From NCBI GenBank assembly GCA_902490005.1, contig CABUCM010000004.1, positions 1 through 64,000 on the forward strand: 64,000 bases of DNA, read 5' to 3'. The translations under genes were made by a program, and so were the position numbers. Positions 17,825-30,007 of this stretch are shown one piece after another (positions within the stretch are counted from its first letter, which is position 1; the number at the start of each line of letters is the position of its first letter). The notes below the pieces were generated by a model. That model did no database searches. It was not told the origin of the DNA and saw only the letters and a list, made by a program, of their open reading frames with translations. This stretch comes from an uncultured Ruminiclostridium sp. (GTDB lineage Bacteria > Bacillota > Clostridia > Oscillospirales > Acutalibacteraceae).

Positions 17825-18106
17825 ATGTATTTGCATCTGGGCCAGGAAACGGTGGTAAAAATGGACAGCATCGTGGGAATTTTCGATTTGGATACGTCCA
17901 CCATTTCCAAATTCACCCGGAACTATCTGACCCAGGCGGAAAAAAGCGGCAGGGTGGTGAATGTTTCCATGGAACTGCCAAAATCCTTTGTGGTTTGCGC
18001 GGAAAAGGGAAAAACCACCGTGTATATCAGTCAGATTTCCTCTTCCACCCTATTGAAACGGATGGATTATTTAAAAACCACGGAAACCAATCTGATTGGA
18101 ACCTGA
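17825..18106 (+). CDS. remB: DUF370 regulator, RemB (YaaB)-like
   Basis: The 93-aa protein matches the small DUF370 family and has the same location (recF-gyrB gap) as B. subtilis yaaB/remB, a regulator of extracellular-matrix genes. It begins MYLHLGQETVVKMDSIVGIFD, with the TSTISKFTRNYL segment following. AGGAGAG precedes the ATG. Its role here is inferred from family and position only; it could be a nucleoid-associated protein of the same fold. Confidence 0.8.
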   Translation: MYLHLGQETVVKMDSIVGIFDLDTSTISKFTRNYLTQAEKSGRVVNVSMELPKSFVVCAEKGKTTVYISQISSSTLLKRMDYLKTTETNLIGT

Positions 18107-18141
18107 AAGGGAACGCTTGATCTGGAAAGGGATGATGGAAT

Positions 18142-18747
18142 ATGAAAAATCAATTGCCGTTTTGCCCCTACTGCAAACAGAGAATGTCTTACCTGCAGGC
18201 CTGGGGCATTCATAAGGATGGAGAATACCGGTGCCCCCGCTGCGGGAAAATGTCCAATATCCGGTATACCAAAAGAATCAGGACCTTTGCCGCCGTGGCG
18301 TCCGTAATAGGATTCCTCATCGCGGTTATGCTGGTGATCTTTCGGGAAAGCATCCAGTTCGGCCATATCGTTCTGGTAGCCGTTCCATTTCTTCTTTTCT
18401 TTTTTCTCGCGCCGTTTACGCTGGTTTTGTCCCCTGTGAAAACCCGCAGAAAAAAGCATATCAGAAGGGCGGGGCCCTCCCACGCCTTCCAGGAGACGGC
18501 GCAAAGGGAGGTTCCCGGGAAAAAAGAGGATACGATGGTGGTTCCCCCCGTTTCCCATGGGGATTATTATTCCTCAAAGTATGATTTTTCCCTGTTTGAA
18601 GAAACCAGGCAAATGGAAAAAGTGAAAGAAAAGCCTTCCGGCTCCAGAAAAAGCCCTCCCGTAAAACGGCGGGTGGACTCCCCTAAAAGGGCCGCGGGTA
18701 CGGAAGATGAAATAGATCGGATTTTACAGGACTTTATCGATGAATAA
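18142..18747 (+). CDS. Zinc-ribbon membrane protein of unknown function
   Basis: I do not recognise a named family. The 201-aa protein starts with two CxxC knuckles, CPYC (residues 8-11) and CPRC (31-34), forming a likely zinc ribbon. Two membrane segments follow (about residues 50-72 and 76-95), then a cytoplasmic, strongly basic and probably disordered tail. The last 15 residues are acidic (TEDEIDRILQDFIDE). GGGATGATGG precedes the ATG. It lies between the remB-like gene and gyrB in one run on the same strand. The insertion is not part of the usual recF-remB-gyrB order. Confidence 0.75.
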   Translation: MKNQLPFCPYCKQRMSYLQAWGIHKDGEYRCPRCGKMSNIRYTKRIRTFAAVASVIGFLIAVMLVIFRESIQFGHIVLVAVPFLLFFFLAPFTLVLSPVKTRRKKHIRRAGPSHAFQETAQREVPGKKEDTMVVPPVSHGDYYSSKYDFSLFEETRQMEKVKEKPSGSRKSPPVKRRVDSPKRAAGTEDEIDRILQDFIDE

Positions 18748-18761
18748 ATGGAGGTTTCACC

Positions 18762-20702
18762 TTGGAAAACAATGAGATTACGCAAACCAATGAAGAGTAC
18801 GGCGCAAGCGACATACAGGTTCTGGAAGGGCTGGAGGCGGTCCGGAAGCGTCCGGGCATGTATATCGGTTCCACCGGGCCAAGGGGCCTGCACCATCTGG
18901 TATATGAGATCGTTGACAACGCCATTGACGAGGCCCTGGCCGGCTACTGCGATAAAATCGACGTGAAGATCCTTCCCGGGGATATTATCACCGTGGAGGA
19001 CAACGGCCGCGGCATCCCGGTGGGAATCCAGCCAAAGCTGGGCATCCCCGCGGTGACGGTGGTATTTACCGTGCTTCACGCCGGCGGAAAATTCGGCGGC
19101 GGCGGGTATAAGGTTTCCGGCGGCCTTCACGGCGTGGGCGCGTCGGTGGTAAACGCCCTTTCCTCCTGGCTGGAGGTAGAGGTCATGGACGGCGCCCATA
19201 TTTACCGCCAGCGGTTCGAGCAGGGCAAGGCGGCCACGGACCTGGAAATCGTGGGGGATACGGAAGAAACCGGCTCCAAGGTCACGTTTCAGGCGGACCC
19301 GGAAATCTTCACGGAAAGCACGGTTTACGAGTATGAAACCCTGGAAACCCGGCTGCGGGAGCAGGCGTTTTTAAACGCGGGCATCCACATCGAGTTGGCG
19401 GATGAGCGGGACCCGGAAAACCGGGTTCAGAAGAACTTCCTATATGAGGGCGGAATCTCCAGCTTCGTGGATTTTCTCCATAAGAGAAAATCCCTGACGG
19501 TGATTCATCCGGATATCATCCACGTGAAAGGCGCCCTGGCCGACGGCTCCGCAGAGGCGGAGGTGGCCATGCAGTATAACGAAAGCTATAACGAGCTGAT
19601 AATATCCTTCGCCAACAATATCCACACCACCGACGGCGGCACCCATGAAGAGGGCTTTAAACGGGCCCTCACCAGGATCATGAACGACTATGCCAGAAAA
19701 TACAATATCCTCAAGGAAGGGGATAAAAACCTTTCCGGCGAGGATGTGCGGGAGGGCCTGACCGCTATCATCAGCGTCAAGCTGAAGGAAGCCCAGTTCG
19801 AGGGCCAGACCAAGGCGAAGCTGGGGAATACGGAAATCCGCACCCTGGTGGACAGCATGATAAGCGAAAAGCTGTCCGCTTATCTGGAGGAAAACCCGTC
19901 TACCGCCAGGGCTATTTTTGAAAAGGCGCTGGCCGCCAGCCACGCCAGAGAGGCCGCCAGAAAGGCAAGGGAGCTGGTGCGGAGAAAATCCGCGCTGGAA
20001 AGCGCCGCCCTGCCCGGCAAGCTGGCGGACTGCCAGTCCAGAAACCCGGAGGAGACGGAAATCTACATCGTAGAGGGAGATTCCGCCGGCGGCTCCGCCA
20101 AGGGCGGGCGGGACCGTAAATTCCAGGCTATTCTTCCCCTGTGGGGCAAAATGCTCAACGTGGAAAAGGCCAGGCTGGATAAGGTTTACGGCAACGATAA
20201 GCTGATGCCCGTCATCACCGCTTTGGGATGCGGCATCGGGGATGAGTTCGATCTTTCCAAGCTGCGCTACGGCAAGGTCATCATCATGGCGGATGCCGAC
20301 GTGGACGGGTCCCATATCCGGACCCTGCTTTTGACGTTCTTCTTTCGGTTTATGAAGCCCCTCATCGAGGAAGGCCATATTTATATCGCCCAGCCGCCTC
20401 TTTACCGGCTGACCAAGGGGAAAAACCATTATTACGCCTATACCGACAAGGAACGGGATAACATGCTCCAGGAGATGACCGTTACCGCGCCGATCCAGCG
20501 GTATAAGGGCCTTGGTGAAATGGACTCGGAGCAGCTGTGGGAAACCACCATGAACCCGGAAACCAGGATCATGCTGAAGGTGGAGCTGGAGGACGCGGCG
20601 GCGGCGGACGAGACCTTTACCATTTTGATGGGGGACAAGGTAGAACCGCGGCGGGAATTTATCGAGAAAAACGCCAAGTACGTCCAAAATCTGGATGTTT
20701 AA
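18762..20702 (+). CDS. gyrB: DNA gyrase subunit B
   Basis: ATPase and TOPRIM subunit of gyrase. The 646-aa protein has the GHKL ATPase site (VDNAIDEALAGYCDKI, DNGRGIPVG, GGLHGVGASVVNALS), the TOPRIM motifs EGDSAGGSAK and DADVDGSHIRTLLLTFFFR, and the C-terminal YKGLGEMD...LWETTMNPE. It starts at TTG, eight bases after GGAGG. gyrA follows 1.4 kb downstream, with two other genes between them. Confidence 0.98.
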   Translation: MENNEITQTNEEYGASDIQVLEGLEAVRKRPGMYIGSTGPRGLHHLVYEIVDNAIDEALAGYCDKIDVKILPGDIITVEDNGRGIPVGIQPKLGIPAVTVVFTVLHAGGKFGGGGYKVSGGLHGVGASVVNALSSWLEVEVMDGAHIYRQRFEQGKAATDLEIVGDTEETGSKVTFQADPEIFTESTVYEYETLETRLREQAFLNAGIHIELADERDPENRVQKNFLYEGGISSFVDFLHKRKSLTVIHPDIIHVKGALADGSAEAEVAMQYNESYNELIISFANNIHTTDGGTHEEGFKRALTRIMNDYARKYNILKEGDKNLSGEDVREGLTAIISVKLKEAQFEGQTKAKLGNTEIRTLVDSMISEKLSAYLEENPSTARAIFEKALAASHAREAARKARELVRRKSALESAALPGKLADCQSRNPEETEIYIVEGDSAGGSAKGGRDRKFQAILPLWGKMLNVEKARLDKVYGNDKLMPVITALGCGIGDEFDLSKLRYGKVIIMADADVDGSHIRTLLLTFFFRFMKPLIEEGHIYIAQPPLYRLTKGKNHYYAYTDKERDNMLQEMTVTAPIQRYKGLGEMDSEQLWETTMNPETRIMLKVELEDAAAADETFTILMGDKVEPRREFIEKNAKYVQNLDV

Positions 20703-20818
20703 GAAAACGGCCCCAAAAGGCCCGAAGCATAGATTTGAAATAAAAATCGTACTTTAAAACAGCCGCAAAAAGCGCGGAAGAAAACAGGATAGGATTAAAG
20801 GAGGAAACGGGATCGCTT

Positions 20819-21532
20819 ATGGAAACCAACAACGACAGTCCTAATCCCATACGGGATGACGGCTTGGAAGAGGTTGCCGAGGAGGAATATCCCCAGGAGC
20901 TGGCGGAGGTGCTTCAGGCCGCCGACGTGGCGGAGCAGCTGGAACAGGCCCAGGAGGAGGAATACACCCCCGATTGGGACGGCACCGACGCGGAATTCGT
21001 GGAGGATGAGGACGCGGCGGAATATGAGGACAAATACGCGGGGATACGGCTTTCCTATACCCTTAGCCGGGAGGAAGCCATTGCCTGCCTGAAACGGGCT
21101 CATATTTATAAAACCACCGGCAGGCGGGCCTGGCTGGAAAGCGGGATTCTCGCCGTTGCCGCGGCGCTGTTTTTTGTATCCTTCGCCCTTTACCAGGGGG
21201 GTTATAACCTGATTTTGGGAATTTTAAGCCTTGTGCTTGTGGCGGCCATTTGGCTGGTTCCGTATTTCGACCTGCGGAAACGGGCGGATGAGGTGGCCGG
21301 CGGAAAGAAAATCGAAGTGGAAATTTATCCCGACGAGGTCGTGGTAGGCTCCGGCGAGGGCCAGTGGGAGATCCCTCTGGACGGCACCAGCAATTTTGAG
21401 GAATTTGACGACCTGATGGTGCTGTTTACCCCGAAAAACGCCATTTTAGCCATCCCCATGCGGGCCATGGAGCCTTCCGTCATCGCGGATATCCAGGGAA
21501 TGCTCATCGCGGGCTGTATTCCCGAAAAATAG
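20819..21532 (+). CDS. YcxB-like membrane protein with acidic N-terminus
   Basis: The 237-aa protein has an N-terminal region of about 75 residues that is extremely acidic (many Glu/Asp), then a soluble segment, two membrane helices (about residues 105-125 and 130-150), and a C-terminal domain containing IEVEIYPDEVVV and IPLDGTSNFEEFDD, like YcxB-family domains. AGGAGG lies about 14 bases before the ATG, which is long. It is not usually found between gyrB and gyrA. Function unknown. Confidence 0.7.
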   Translation: METNNDSPNPIRDDGLEEVAEEEYPQELAEVLQAADVAEQLEQAQEEEYTPDWDGTDAEFVEDEDAAEYEDKYAGIRLSYTLSREEAIACLKRAHIYKTTGRRAWLESGILAVAAALFFVSFALYQGGYNLILGILSLVLVAAIWLVPYFDLRKRADEVAGGKKIEVEIYPDEVVVGSGEGQWEIPLDGTSNFEEFDDLMVLFTPKNAILAIPMRAMEPSVIADIQGMLIAGCIPEK

Positions 21533-21555
21533 CGGACTTAAAAACGGAGGCGCTT

Positions 21556-21975
21556 ATGATATCACAGAGTAAAATTGTGGTCCGGTATCAGGAAACCGAC
21601 CAAATGGGCATCGCCCATCATTCCGTTTACCCGGTTTGGTTCGAGGTCGCCAGAACGGACTTTATCAAAAAGCTGGGGGTCAGCTATTCTGAAATAGAGA
21701 AAATGGGGGTTATGCTTCCCCTGACGGAGGTAACCTGCCGGTACTATAAGGGCACCCGTTACGAGGATGAGCTGACGGTGACGGCAAAGGTCCTCTCCAT
21801 CTCTCCCAGCCGTATGACCTTTGGGTACCAGGTGTTCCTGCCGGGGGAGGAAAGGCCCGCCAGCGAAGGGACCACCACCCACGGCTTTGTGGACAGCGGC
21901 ACCTTTCGGGCCATGAATCTGAAAAAGAGGTTTCCAAAGCTGTATCAGGATTTGTTTGACAGCATGGAACCGTAA
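21556..21975 (+). CDS. Acyl-CoA thioesterase, YbgC/FcbC type
   Basis: Hot-dog-fold hydrolase of 139 aa. The 4HBT signature YQETDQMGIAHHSVYPVWFE near residues 11-30 contains the catalytic Asp (TDQMG) and the following His pair. Length fits YbgC-type thioesterases. It starts 24 bp after the YcxB-like gene with GGAGG upstream, so both are probably cotranscribed. The substrate cannot be read from sequence; short acyl-CoA is the usual one. Confidence 0.88.
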   Translation: MISQSKIVVRYQETDQMGIAHHSVYPVWFEVARTDFIKKLGVSYSEIEKMGVMLPLTEVTCRYYKGTRYEDELTVTAKVLSISPSRMTFGYQVFLPGEERPASEGTTTHGFVDSGTFRAMNLKKRFPKLYQDLFDSMEP

Positions 21976-22072
21976 TTCCGCCGGGGCGCGGATGGAAAAC
22001 CATGAGAAGCGAAAACATAAAAGGAAAACCCCGCTGGGCGGAATAGGCGGCGAAAAAAGGAGATTTTAAAAC

Positions 22073-24616
<2,544 letters not shown>

Positions 24617-24671
24617 GGGTTACTGGCTTATAAAAGTCACAGTAGCTGTCAAAAAACTTGAAACGATAAAA

Positions 24672-24703
24672 AACAAGCGCGGGCAATTTTGCCCGCGCTT
24701 GTT
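24672..24703. terminator. Bidirectional terminator between gyrA and XRE gene
   Basis: Stem AACAAGCGCGGGC / GCCCGCGCTTGTT with an AATTTT loop; T/A tracts on both sides let it serve the convergent gyrA and XRE genes. Confidence 0.85.
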
Positions 24704-24708
24704 TACGC

Positions 24709-24951
24709 TTATTTTACTTCCGGTTCCAGGTTTTCAAATAAGGGGTCGTTAAAGAAGTCAAGAATGGTAATGCCAAGACCGTCGCAGATTTTCTGAAGGG
24801 TGGAAATGGTGGTAGTTCGGGTTTTCCCGCTGACAATACTGTCGATAGTGGATTGTGTAACGCTGCATAGGTTCGCCAGCCCATTCACCGTTAGCTTTCT
24901 TTTTCGGCATAAATCAAGGATATGCTTTTGTACGGCTTTTTCCATCGTCAT
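24709..24951 (-). CDS. XRE-family transcriptional regulator
   Basis: Eighty-residue protein that is almost entirely one HTH_3 domain (residues 8-65): KRKLTVNGLANLCSVTQSTIDSIVSGKTRTTTISTLQKICDGLGI. A short C-terminal acidic tail follows. Two Met codons open the frame; the first is taken. Target genes are unknown; it is not in an operon and faces gyrA. Confidence 0.85.
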   Translation of the reverse strand: MTMEKAVQKHILDLCRKRKLTVNGLANLCSVTQSTIDSIVSGKTRTTTISTLQKICDGLGITILDFFNDPLFENLEPEVK

Positions 24952-25063
24952 AATATCATCCTAACTAAATTGGGATTACTCTAATTATATAGGACATAGA
25001 AGTATAATGATAATAAACCGTATAGGCTATTTATAGTGCATACAATTCAAACATAATGAAAAC

Positions 25064-25094
25064 AGCGGTCCGTCACTTAGTGACGGACCGCTTT
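25064..25094. terminator. Terminator downstream of the GH13 gene
   Basis: Stem AGCGGTCCGTCACT / AGTGACGGACCGCT, almost without a loop; on the minus strand GTTTTC follows. It lies six bases beyond the amylase stop codon. Confidence 0.75.
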
Positions 25095-25099
25095 GAGAT

Positions 25100-27034
25100 T
25101 TATATTGATGGCTTCGGAACGTAAATCTTCATATCCCGCTCTTCTCCCGCCACAAAGGCGGAAACGTCCTTCCCCGCTTTAATCAGGCAGCAGCTCTCCC
25201 CTTCCAGGGTCAAGACACGGCTGTTCAAGGAACCGCCCAGCAGGACAACGCCGTTCTGGAATTCCAGGGGAAGCTCCACCGTTTCGGCCTTTTCGCCGGC
25301 GCAGAAGGCGCACAGGATAGATTCTTCCTTCTTTTCCGGGTCCTCCCGCACATACGCCAGCACGCCGCCCCGGGCCTTGAGCAAACGGAATTCCCCTTCC
25401 CGGAACACCGGGTTTTCCTCGCGGATTTCCCCCAGCCGCCGGTACCAGGCCAGCAGCTCCTGGTTTTCCTGCCCCCAGGGATAGCAGCCCCGGTTAAAGG
25501 GGTCCTTGTACCCCTCCATGCCCGCCTCGTCCCCATAGTAGACGCAGGGCACGCCGGGCAGGGTAAACTGCATGGCGGAAGCCGCCTTCATGAGCCGCAC
25601 GCCCCGTTCCCGCTGTTCCTGGGAAAGAAAATGGCTTGACTGCCATTCCCTGCCCCGGCCCTGGGAGGGCTCTCCCGCCAAAATGGTGAGAGCCCTCTCC
25701 GTGTCGTGGGTGCCGATGTGGTTCATCAGCAGCCGCACCACCTGAGGCGGGTAGTTTTCCAAAACGGACAAAATACCCTCGACGGCCTCATCGGCGTTCA
25801 TCCCGGTGAAAAAGCCCAGCACCGCGTCGCGGAAGGGGTAATTCATTACGCTGTCAAGCTGGCGGCCCAGCAGGTACCTCCTGCGGCTGCCATAGCTTTC
25901 CTTGGTGGTGGCGTCCTCCCACACCTCGCCTAGTACCACCCCGTCGGCCTTCTCCTCCTTGGCGGCCTCAGAGAGCCGGTCTAAAAAGGAATCCGGAAGC
26001 TCGTCGGCCACATCCAGCCGCCAGCCGGCGGCCCCGTTTTTCAGCCATTTCCGAACCACGCCGTCAGCGCCGTTGATATACTCATTGTAATTATTATCTG
26101 TTTCTTCAACTTCTGGTAAAGTATCGAATCCCCACCAGGAGTGGTAATTTTCCGGCCAGGAAATAAAATGGTACCAGCTGTAATAAGGGGACTGCCGGGA
26201 TTGGTAAGCCCCCGGGCCGGGGTAGCGGCCCTGGCGGTTAAAATATACGCTGTCGCTGCCGGTATGGCTGAACACCCCGTCCAGCAAAATGCGGATCCCT
26301 ATTTTTTCCGCGGCGGCGCATAGGCGCTTAAAGTCCTCCTCCGTGCCCAGCACGGGATCGATTTTGGTATAATCCGCCGTGTTGTACCGGTGGTTGGAGT
26401 GGGCCTCGAAAATAGGGTTCAGGTAAAGGCAGGTGACATGCAGGGACTTTAAATAGGGCAGCTTTTCCTGGATGCCCTTCAGGGTGCCCCCGAAATAGTC
26501 GGAGTTGGTGACCTCCCCTTTTTCGTTGGGCCGCCAGTAAGGCTGGCCGCCCCAGTCCTCCCGGATATTCCGGTCGGCGAAGGGGTTGTTCACCGGGCCC
26601 GGCGGGCGGTAAAACCGGTCGGGGAAAATTTGATATAAAATCCCGCCGGAGAGCCAATCCGGGGTTTGAAAACCCTTTTCATACACCGTAAGCTGCCAAA
26701 AGCCGCCCGCGGAAAGGTCCCCCCTGCCGCCGGCGCCCCTGCGCAGGGTTTTGGGGCCCTGGCAGGTTTCCAGCTCGAACCGGTACCAATACAGGCCCGC
26801 CTCACGGGGGGTGAAATCGCATTCCCAATATTCAAAGTCGCTGCCGTCCATGCCGCACCAGAACATGCTGCTGACCACGTCGTTTTTGCTTTTGTCATCC
26901 TGGACCAGCAAATAGGACGCGGAACACCGCAGGAACCGGGGAAGCCGTATTTTAAAATGAATCTGGGCCCCTTCCTCCGCCGCGCCGGTGGGCCGGCGGT
27001 AAAAAGGGTCCCGGGAATCAAAAAGCTGGCTCAT
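25100..27034 (-). CDS. GH13 alpha-glucan hydrolase (neopullulanase/cyclomaltodextrinase-like)
   Basis: Cleaves alpha-glucans; probably cytoplasmic since no signal peptide is visible. The 644-aa protein has an N-terminal beta-sandwich region (to about 125) followed by the catalytic barrel starting GGILYQIFPDRFY. GH13 regions: DGVFSHTG, GWRLDVADE (Asp nucleophile), LGEVWED (Glu acid/base) and IGTHDTER. Start at ATG 27034 follows AAGGAG; an in-frame start 28 codons upstream lacks an SD. It lies downstream of glycogen phosphorylase on the same strand (145-bp gap), which suggests joint use in glycogen or maltodextrin breakdown. Confidence 0.9.
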   Translation of the reverse strand: MSQLFDSRDPFYRRPTGAAEEGAQIHFKIRLPRFLRCSASYLLVQDDKSKNDVVSSMFWCGMDGSDFEYWECDFTPREAGLYWYRFELETCQGPKTLRRGAGGRGDLSAGGFWQLTVYEKGFQTPDWLSGGILYQIFPDRFYRPPGPVNNPFADRNIREDWGGQPYWRPNEKGEVTNSDYFGGTLKGIQEKLPYLKSLHVTCLYLNPIFEAHSNHRYNTADYTKIDPVLGTEEDFKRLCAAAEKIGIRILLDGVFSHTGSDSVYFNRQGRYPGPGAYQSRQSPYYSWYHFISWPENYHSWWGFDTLPEVEETDNNYNEYINGADGVVRKWLKNGAAGWRLDVADELPDSFLDRLSEAAKEEKADGVVLGEVWEDATTKESYGSRRRYLLGRQLDSVMNYPFRDAVLGFFTGMNADEAVEGILSVLENYPPQVVRLLMNHIGTHDTERALTILAGEPSQGRGREWQSSHFLSQEQRERGVRLMKAASAMQFTLPGVPCVYYGDEAGMEGYKDPFNRGCYPWGQENQELLAWYRRLGEIREENPVFREGEFRLLKARGGVLAYVREDPEKKEESILCAFCAGEKAETVELPLEFQNGVVLLGGSLNSRVLTLEGESCCLIKAGKDVSAFVAGEERDMKIYVPKPSI

Positions 27035-27178
27035 TGTGGTTTTTCTCCTTACCGCCGAAAACGGGCCCGCGCCGGAAACAGCCGGAAAGGGCGGCTTCCC
27101 CGGGGCCCGTTTCAGCATGATCCCTTAAAATGGGACCGCTTTGATTTTTTGCCGCGAAACGGCGCCGGCCAAAACGCC

Positions 27179-29596
27179 TTATTTACCGCCCTTTACCGGG
27201 GTGGCGCCCCAGATATCCCGGGCATATTCCCGAACCGCCCGGTCCGCGGCGAACCGGCCCGCTTGGGCGATATTGACCAGAGACATGCGGTTCCAGGCGG
27301 CCTGGTCGCCGTAAACCTGGCTGGCTTTCTCCTGGGCGGCGGCATAGTCGTTGTAGTCCGCCAGCACCATGTACCGGTCCGTGGTCAGCAGGTTTTGGGT
27401 AATCTGGCCGAATTTTATGCCGTTAAAGCCGCTTACCGTCATTTCGTCTATGGCCTTTTTCAAAACCGGGTTGTTGTTATAGCGCACAGAGGGCGCGTAG
27501 CCGTTCTGGCGCAGGCGGTCCACCTCCTCGGTGGTCATGCCGAACAGGAACATGTTGTCGCTGCCCACCGCCTCGTGGATCTCCACGTTGGCGCCGTCCA
27601 AGGTGCCCAGGGTGACCGCGCCGTTAATCATCAGCTTCATGTTGCTGGTGCCGGAGGCCTCGGTGCCCGCCAGGGAAATTTGCTGGCTGATCTCCGCCGC
27701 CGGGTTCAGGATCTCGGAAACAGTGACCCGGTAGTCCTCTAAATAGACCACCTTCAGCTTATCCTTCATGGCGGGGTCCCGGTTGATAACCTCGCCCAGC
27801 TCCGCGATAAAGCGGATGATCTCCTTGGCGAAATAATAGCCAGGGGCCGCCTTGGCGCCGAAGAAATAGGTTTTTGGGGTAAAATCGGCGTTGGGGTTTT
27901 CCCGCAGCCACTGGTAGGTGGAAAGAATGTGCAGGCCGTTTAACAGCTGGCGCTTGTATTCGTGCATCCGCTTGACCTGGCAGTCGAAAATAGAGCTGGG
28001 GTTGATCACCACGCCGTTTTGCCGCTTGACGTAAGCGGCGAGGCGCTTTTTGTTTTCCAGCTTGATCTTTTGCAGCTTCTGCAAAACCGCCTTGTCGTTT
28101 TTAAAGGCCATCAGCTTTTTCAGCTCGGCCGCGTCGTATACATAGCCGTCGCCGATCAGCTCGGTGACCAGCCCCGCCAGGCCGGGGTTGGCCTGGTTCA
28201 GCCAGCGGCGGTGGGCGATGCCGTTGGTGACGTTTTTAAACTTATCCGGCATGACCTGGTAAAAGTCCTTGAACACGGTTTCCTTCAGGATCTCGCTGTG
28301 AAGCTTGGAAACGCCGTTGATGGAATGGGAGCCGATCACCGCCAGGTTCGCCATGCGGACGATGCCGTCGTTAAGCACCGCCATGCGGCCCACCTGGTAG
28401 CCGTCCAGGCCCAAATCGTGCATCTGGGCGCAGAAGCGGCGGTTGATCTCCTCGATAATCTGGTAGTTCCTGGGCAGGCGGCGCTTGAACAGCTCCTGGT
28501 CCCAGCACTCCAGGGCCTCGGCCATCACCGTGTGGTTGGTATAGGCCACGGTCCGGGTGACGATGTCCCATGCCTCATCCCAGCCGTAGCCGCATTCGTC
28601 CAGAATGATCCGCATCATTTCAGAGATGGTCAGCACCGGATGGGTGTCGTTTAAGTGGATCGCCACCAGGTCCGGCAGGTTATCCAGGGAGCTGTAGGTG
28701 CGCAGGTGCCGGTGGATAATATCCTGTATGGTGGCGGAAACTAGGAAATACTGCTGGGAAAGCCGCAGGCTCTTGCCCTCGGGATGGTTATCCTCGGGAT
28801 AAAGCACCTTGGTGATGACCTCCGCCATGGCGTTTTGCTCCATGGCCCTCAGGTAATCGCCGCCGTTGAACAGGTTCATATCGAAATCCTGAGACTTGGC
28901 GGCCCAAAGGCGCAGCCGGCTGACGCCGCTGCCGTCCTTGCCGGAAACCATCATGTCGTAAGGCACCGCCAGGATCTTGGTGGCGTCCTTCAATTCAATA
29001 GAGTGGAAGCTTCCATCCCAGCGCTCCTCCAGGTGGCCGTTGAACTTTACGGTCACCGCCTTTTCCGGATGGGCCTGCAGCCATACGCCGCCGCCGGGCA
29101 GCCAGAAATCCGGCAGCTCGGTCTGCCAGCCGTCCACCAGCTTCTGGCGGAAAATACCGTACTCATACCGCAGGGAATACCCCATGGCCGGATAACGCTG
29201 GGTGGCCAGGCCGTCTAAAAAGCAGGCGGCAAGCCGGCCTAAGCCGCCGTTGCCCAGGCCCGCGTCAGGCTCCTGGTTGTAAATGTTCTCCAGCTTCAGC
29301 CCCATGCTGCTCAGCGCGGAGGACACCGCGTCCTCCAGGCCCAGGTTGTAAAGGTTGTTCCGCAGGGAACGGCCCATGAGAAATTCCATGCACAGATAAT
29401 AGACCTGCTTGCGGTTTTCTTTTTCCGCCTGGTCGATAAATTCCTTGCGGCCCTGGGTCAGCAGGTCCCGCAGGATCAAAGCCACCGCTTTATAGTAATG
29501 CTCGTCAGTGGCCTCGGCGGGTGTGACTCCAAAATTGTGGGAAAGCTTCGCGACGATCAATTCCCGGATTTCACTGGCGGATAATTTGTAATTCAT
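27179..29596 (-). CDS. glgP: Glycogen/maltodextrin phosphorylase
   Basis: PLP enzyme releasing glucose-1-phosphate from alpha-1,4-glucans. The 805-aa protein has GNGGLGRLAACFLD, the VATIQDII-like central segment and the PLP-lysine motif EASGTSNMKLMINGA (Lys near residue 650). GGAGG precedes the ATG. A consensus promoter lies about 60 bp upstream, and the GH13 gene follows. Confidence 0.96.
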   Translation of the reverse strand: MNYKLSASEIRELIVAKLSHNFGVTPAEATDEHYYKAVALILRDLLTQGRKEFIDQAEKENRKQVYYLCMEFLMGRSLRNNLYNLGLEDAVSSALSSMGLKLENIYNQEPDAGLGNGGLGRLAACFLDGLATQRYPAMGYSLRYEYGIFRQKLVDGWQTELPDFWLPGGGVWLQAHPEKAVTVKFNGHLEERWDGSFHSIELKDATKILAVPYDMMVSGKDGSGVSRLRLWAAKSQDFDMNLFNGGDYLRAMEQNAMAEVITKVLYPEDNHPEGKSLRLSQQYFLVSATIQDIIHRHLRTYSSLDNLPDLVAIHLNDTHPVLTISEMMRIILDECGYGWDEAWDIVTRTVAYTNHTVMAEALECWDQELFKRRLPRNYQIIEEINRRFCAQMHDLGLDGYQVGRMAVLNDGIVRMANLAVIGSHSINGVSKLHSEILKETVFKDFYQVMPDKFKNVTNGIAHRRWLNQANPGLAGLVTELIGDGYVYDAAELKKLMAFKNDKAVLQKLQKIKLENKKRLAAYVKRQNGVVINPSSIFDCQVKRMHEYKRQLLNGLHILSTYQWLRENPNADFTPKTYFFGAKAAPGYYFAKEIIRFIAELGEVINRDPAMKDKLKVVYLEDYRVTVSEILNPAAEISQQISLAGTEASGTSNMKLMINGAVTLGTLDGANVEIHEAVGSDNMFLFGMTTEEVDRLRQNGYAPSVRYNNNPVLKKAIDEMTVSGFNGIKFGQITQNLLTTDRYMVLADYNDYAAAQEKASQVYGDQAAWNRMSLVNIAQAGRFAADRAVREYARDIWGATPVKGGK

Positions 29597-29655
29597 ATGG
29601 CACCTCCAAAATTTCAGGGTTTTCCATCCGTTTATTGTAACGGAATTCTAGAAAA

Positions 29656-29684
29656 ATTATACCTGATCGGGCGGTGTAATTCAA
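29656..29684 (-). promoter_or_regulatory. glgP promoter
   Basis: On the minus strand TTGAAT (29679-29684), 17-bp spacer, TATAAT (29656-29661). The 411-bp glgP-zapA gap otherwise holds the divergent zapA promoter and a near-palindromic stretch with two AGGATAACCC copies (about 29814-29841) of unknown meaning. Confidence 0.85.
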
Positions 29685-29910
29685 GGGAACCGGGGCCCGG
29701 GGACTTGCTTTCTGAGGAATTTCAGCATATTACAACCTTTCTTTCCATGGACAGCCTGGAAATTTGTATGAGATTCAAACCGGTTTTCACGGCGGGAGAA
29801 CCGGGCTTAACCTGAGGATAACCCTAGGATAACCCCAGGAAAACATGGGGCCAAACACGAAATAAAGCGCCCGGGGCTTGGGCCGCCGGAAAAAACTTGA
29901 GACACAAAAC

Positions 29911-29938
29911 TTGATATTCATTGAAAATCATTTATAAT
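29911..29938 (+). promoter_or_regulatory. zapA promoter
   Basis: TTGATA (29911-29916), 16-bp spacer, TATAAT (29933-29938), about 70 bp before the zapA start. Confidence 0.8.
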
Positions 29939-30007
29939 AAAATTAGGCATGGGCAAATTGGGGATAGTTTGCCCGGAAAGCTTAACGAACAGGAAGGGGC
30001 TGCTTTT

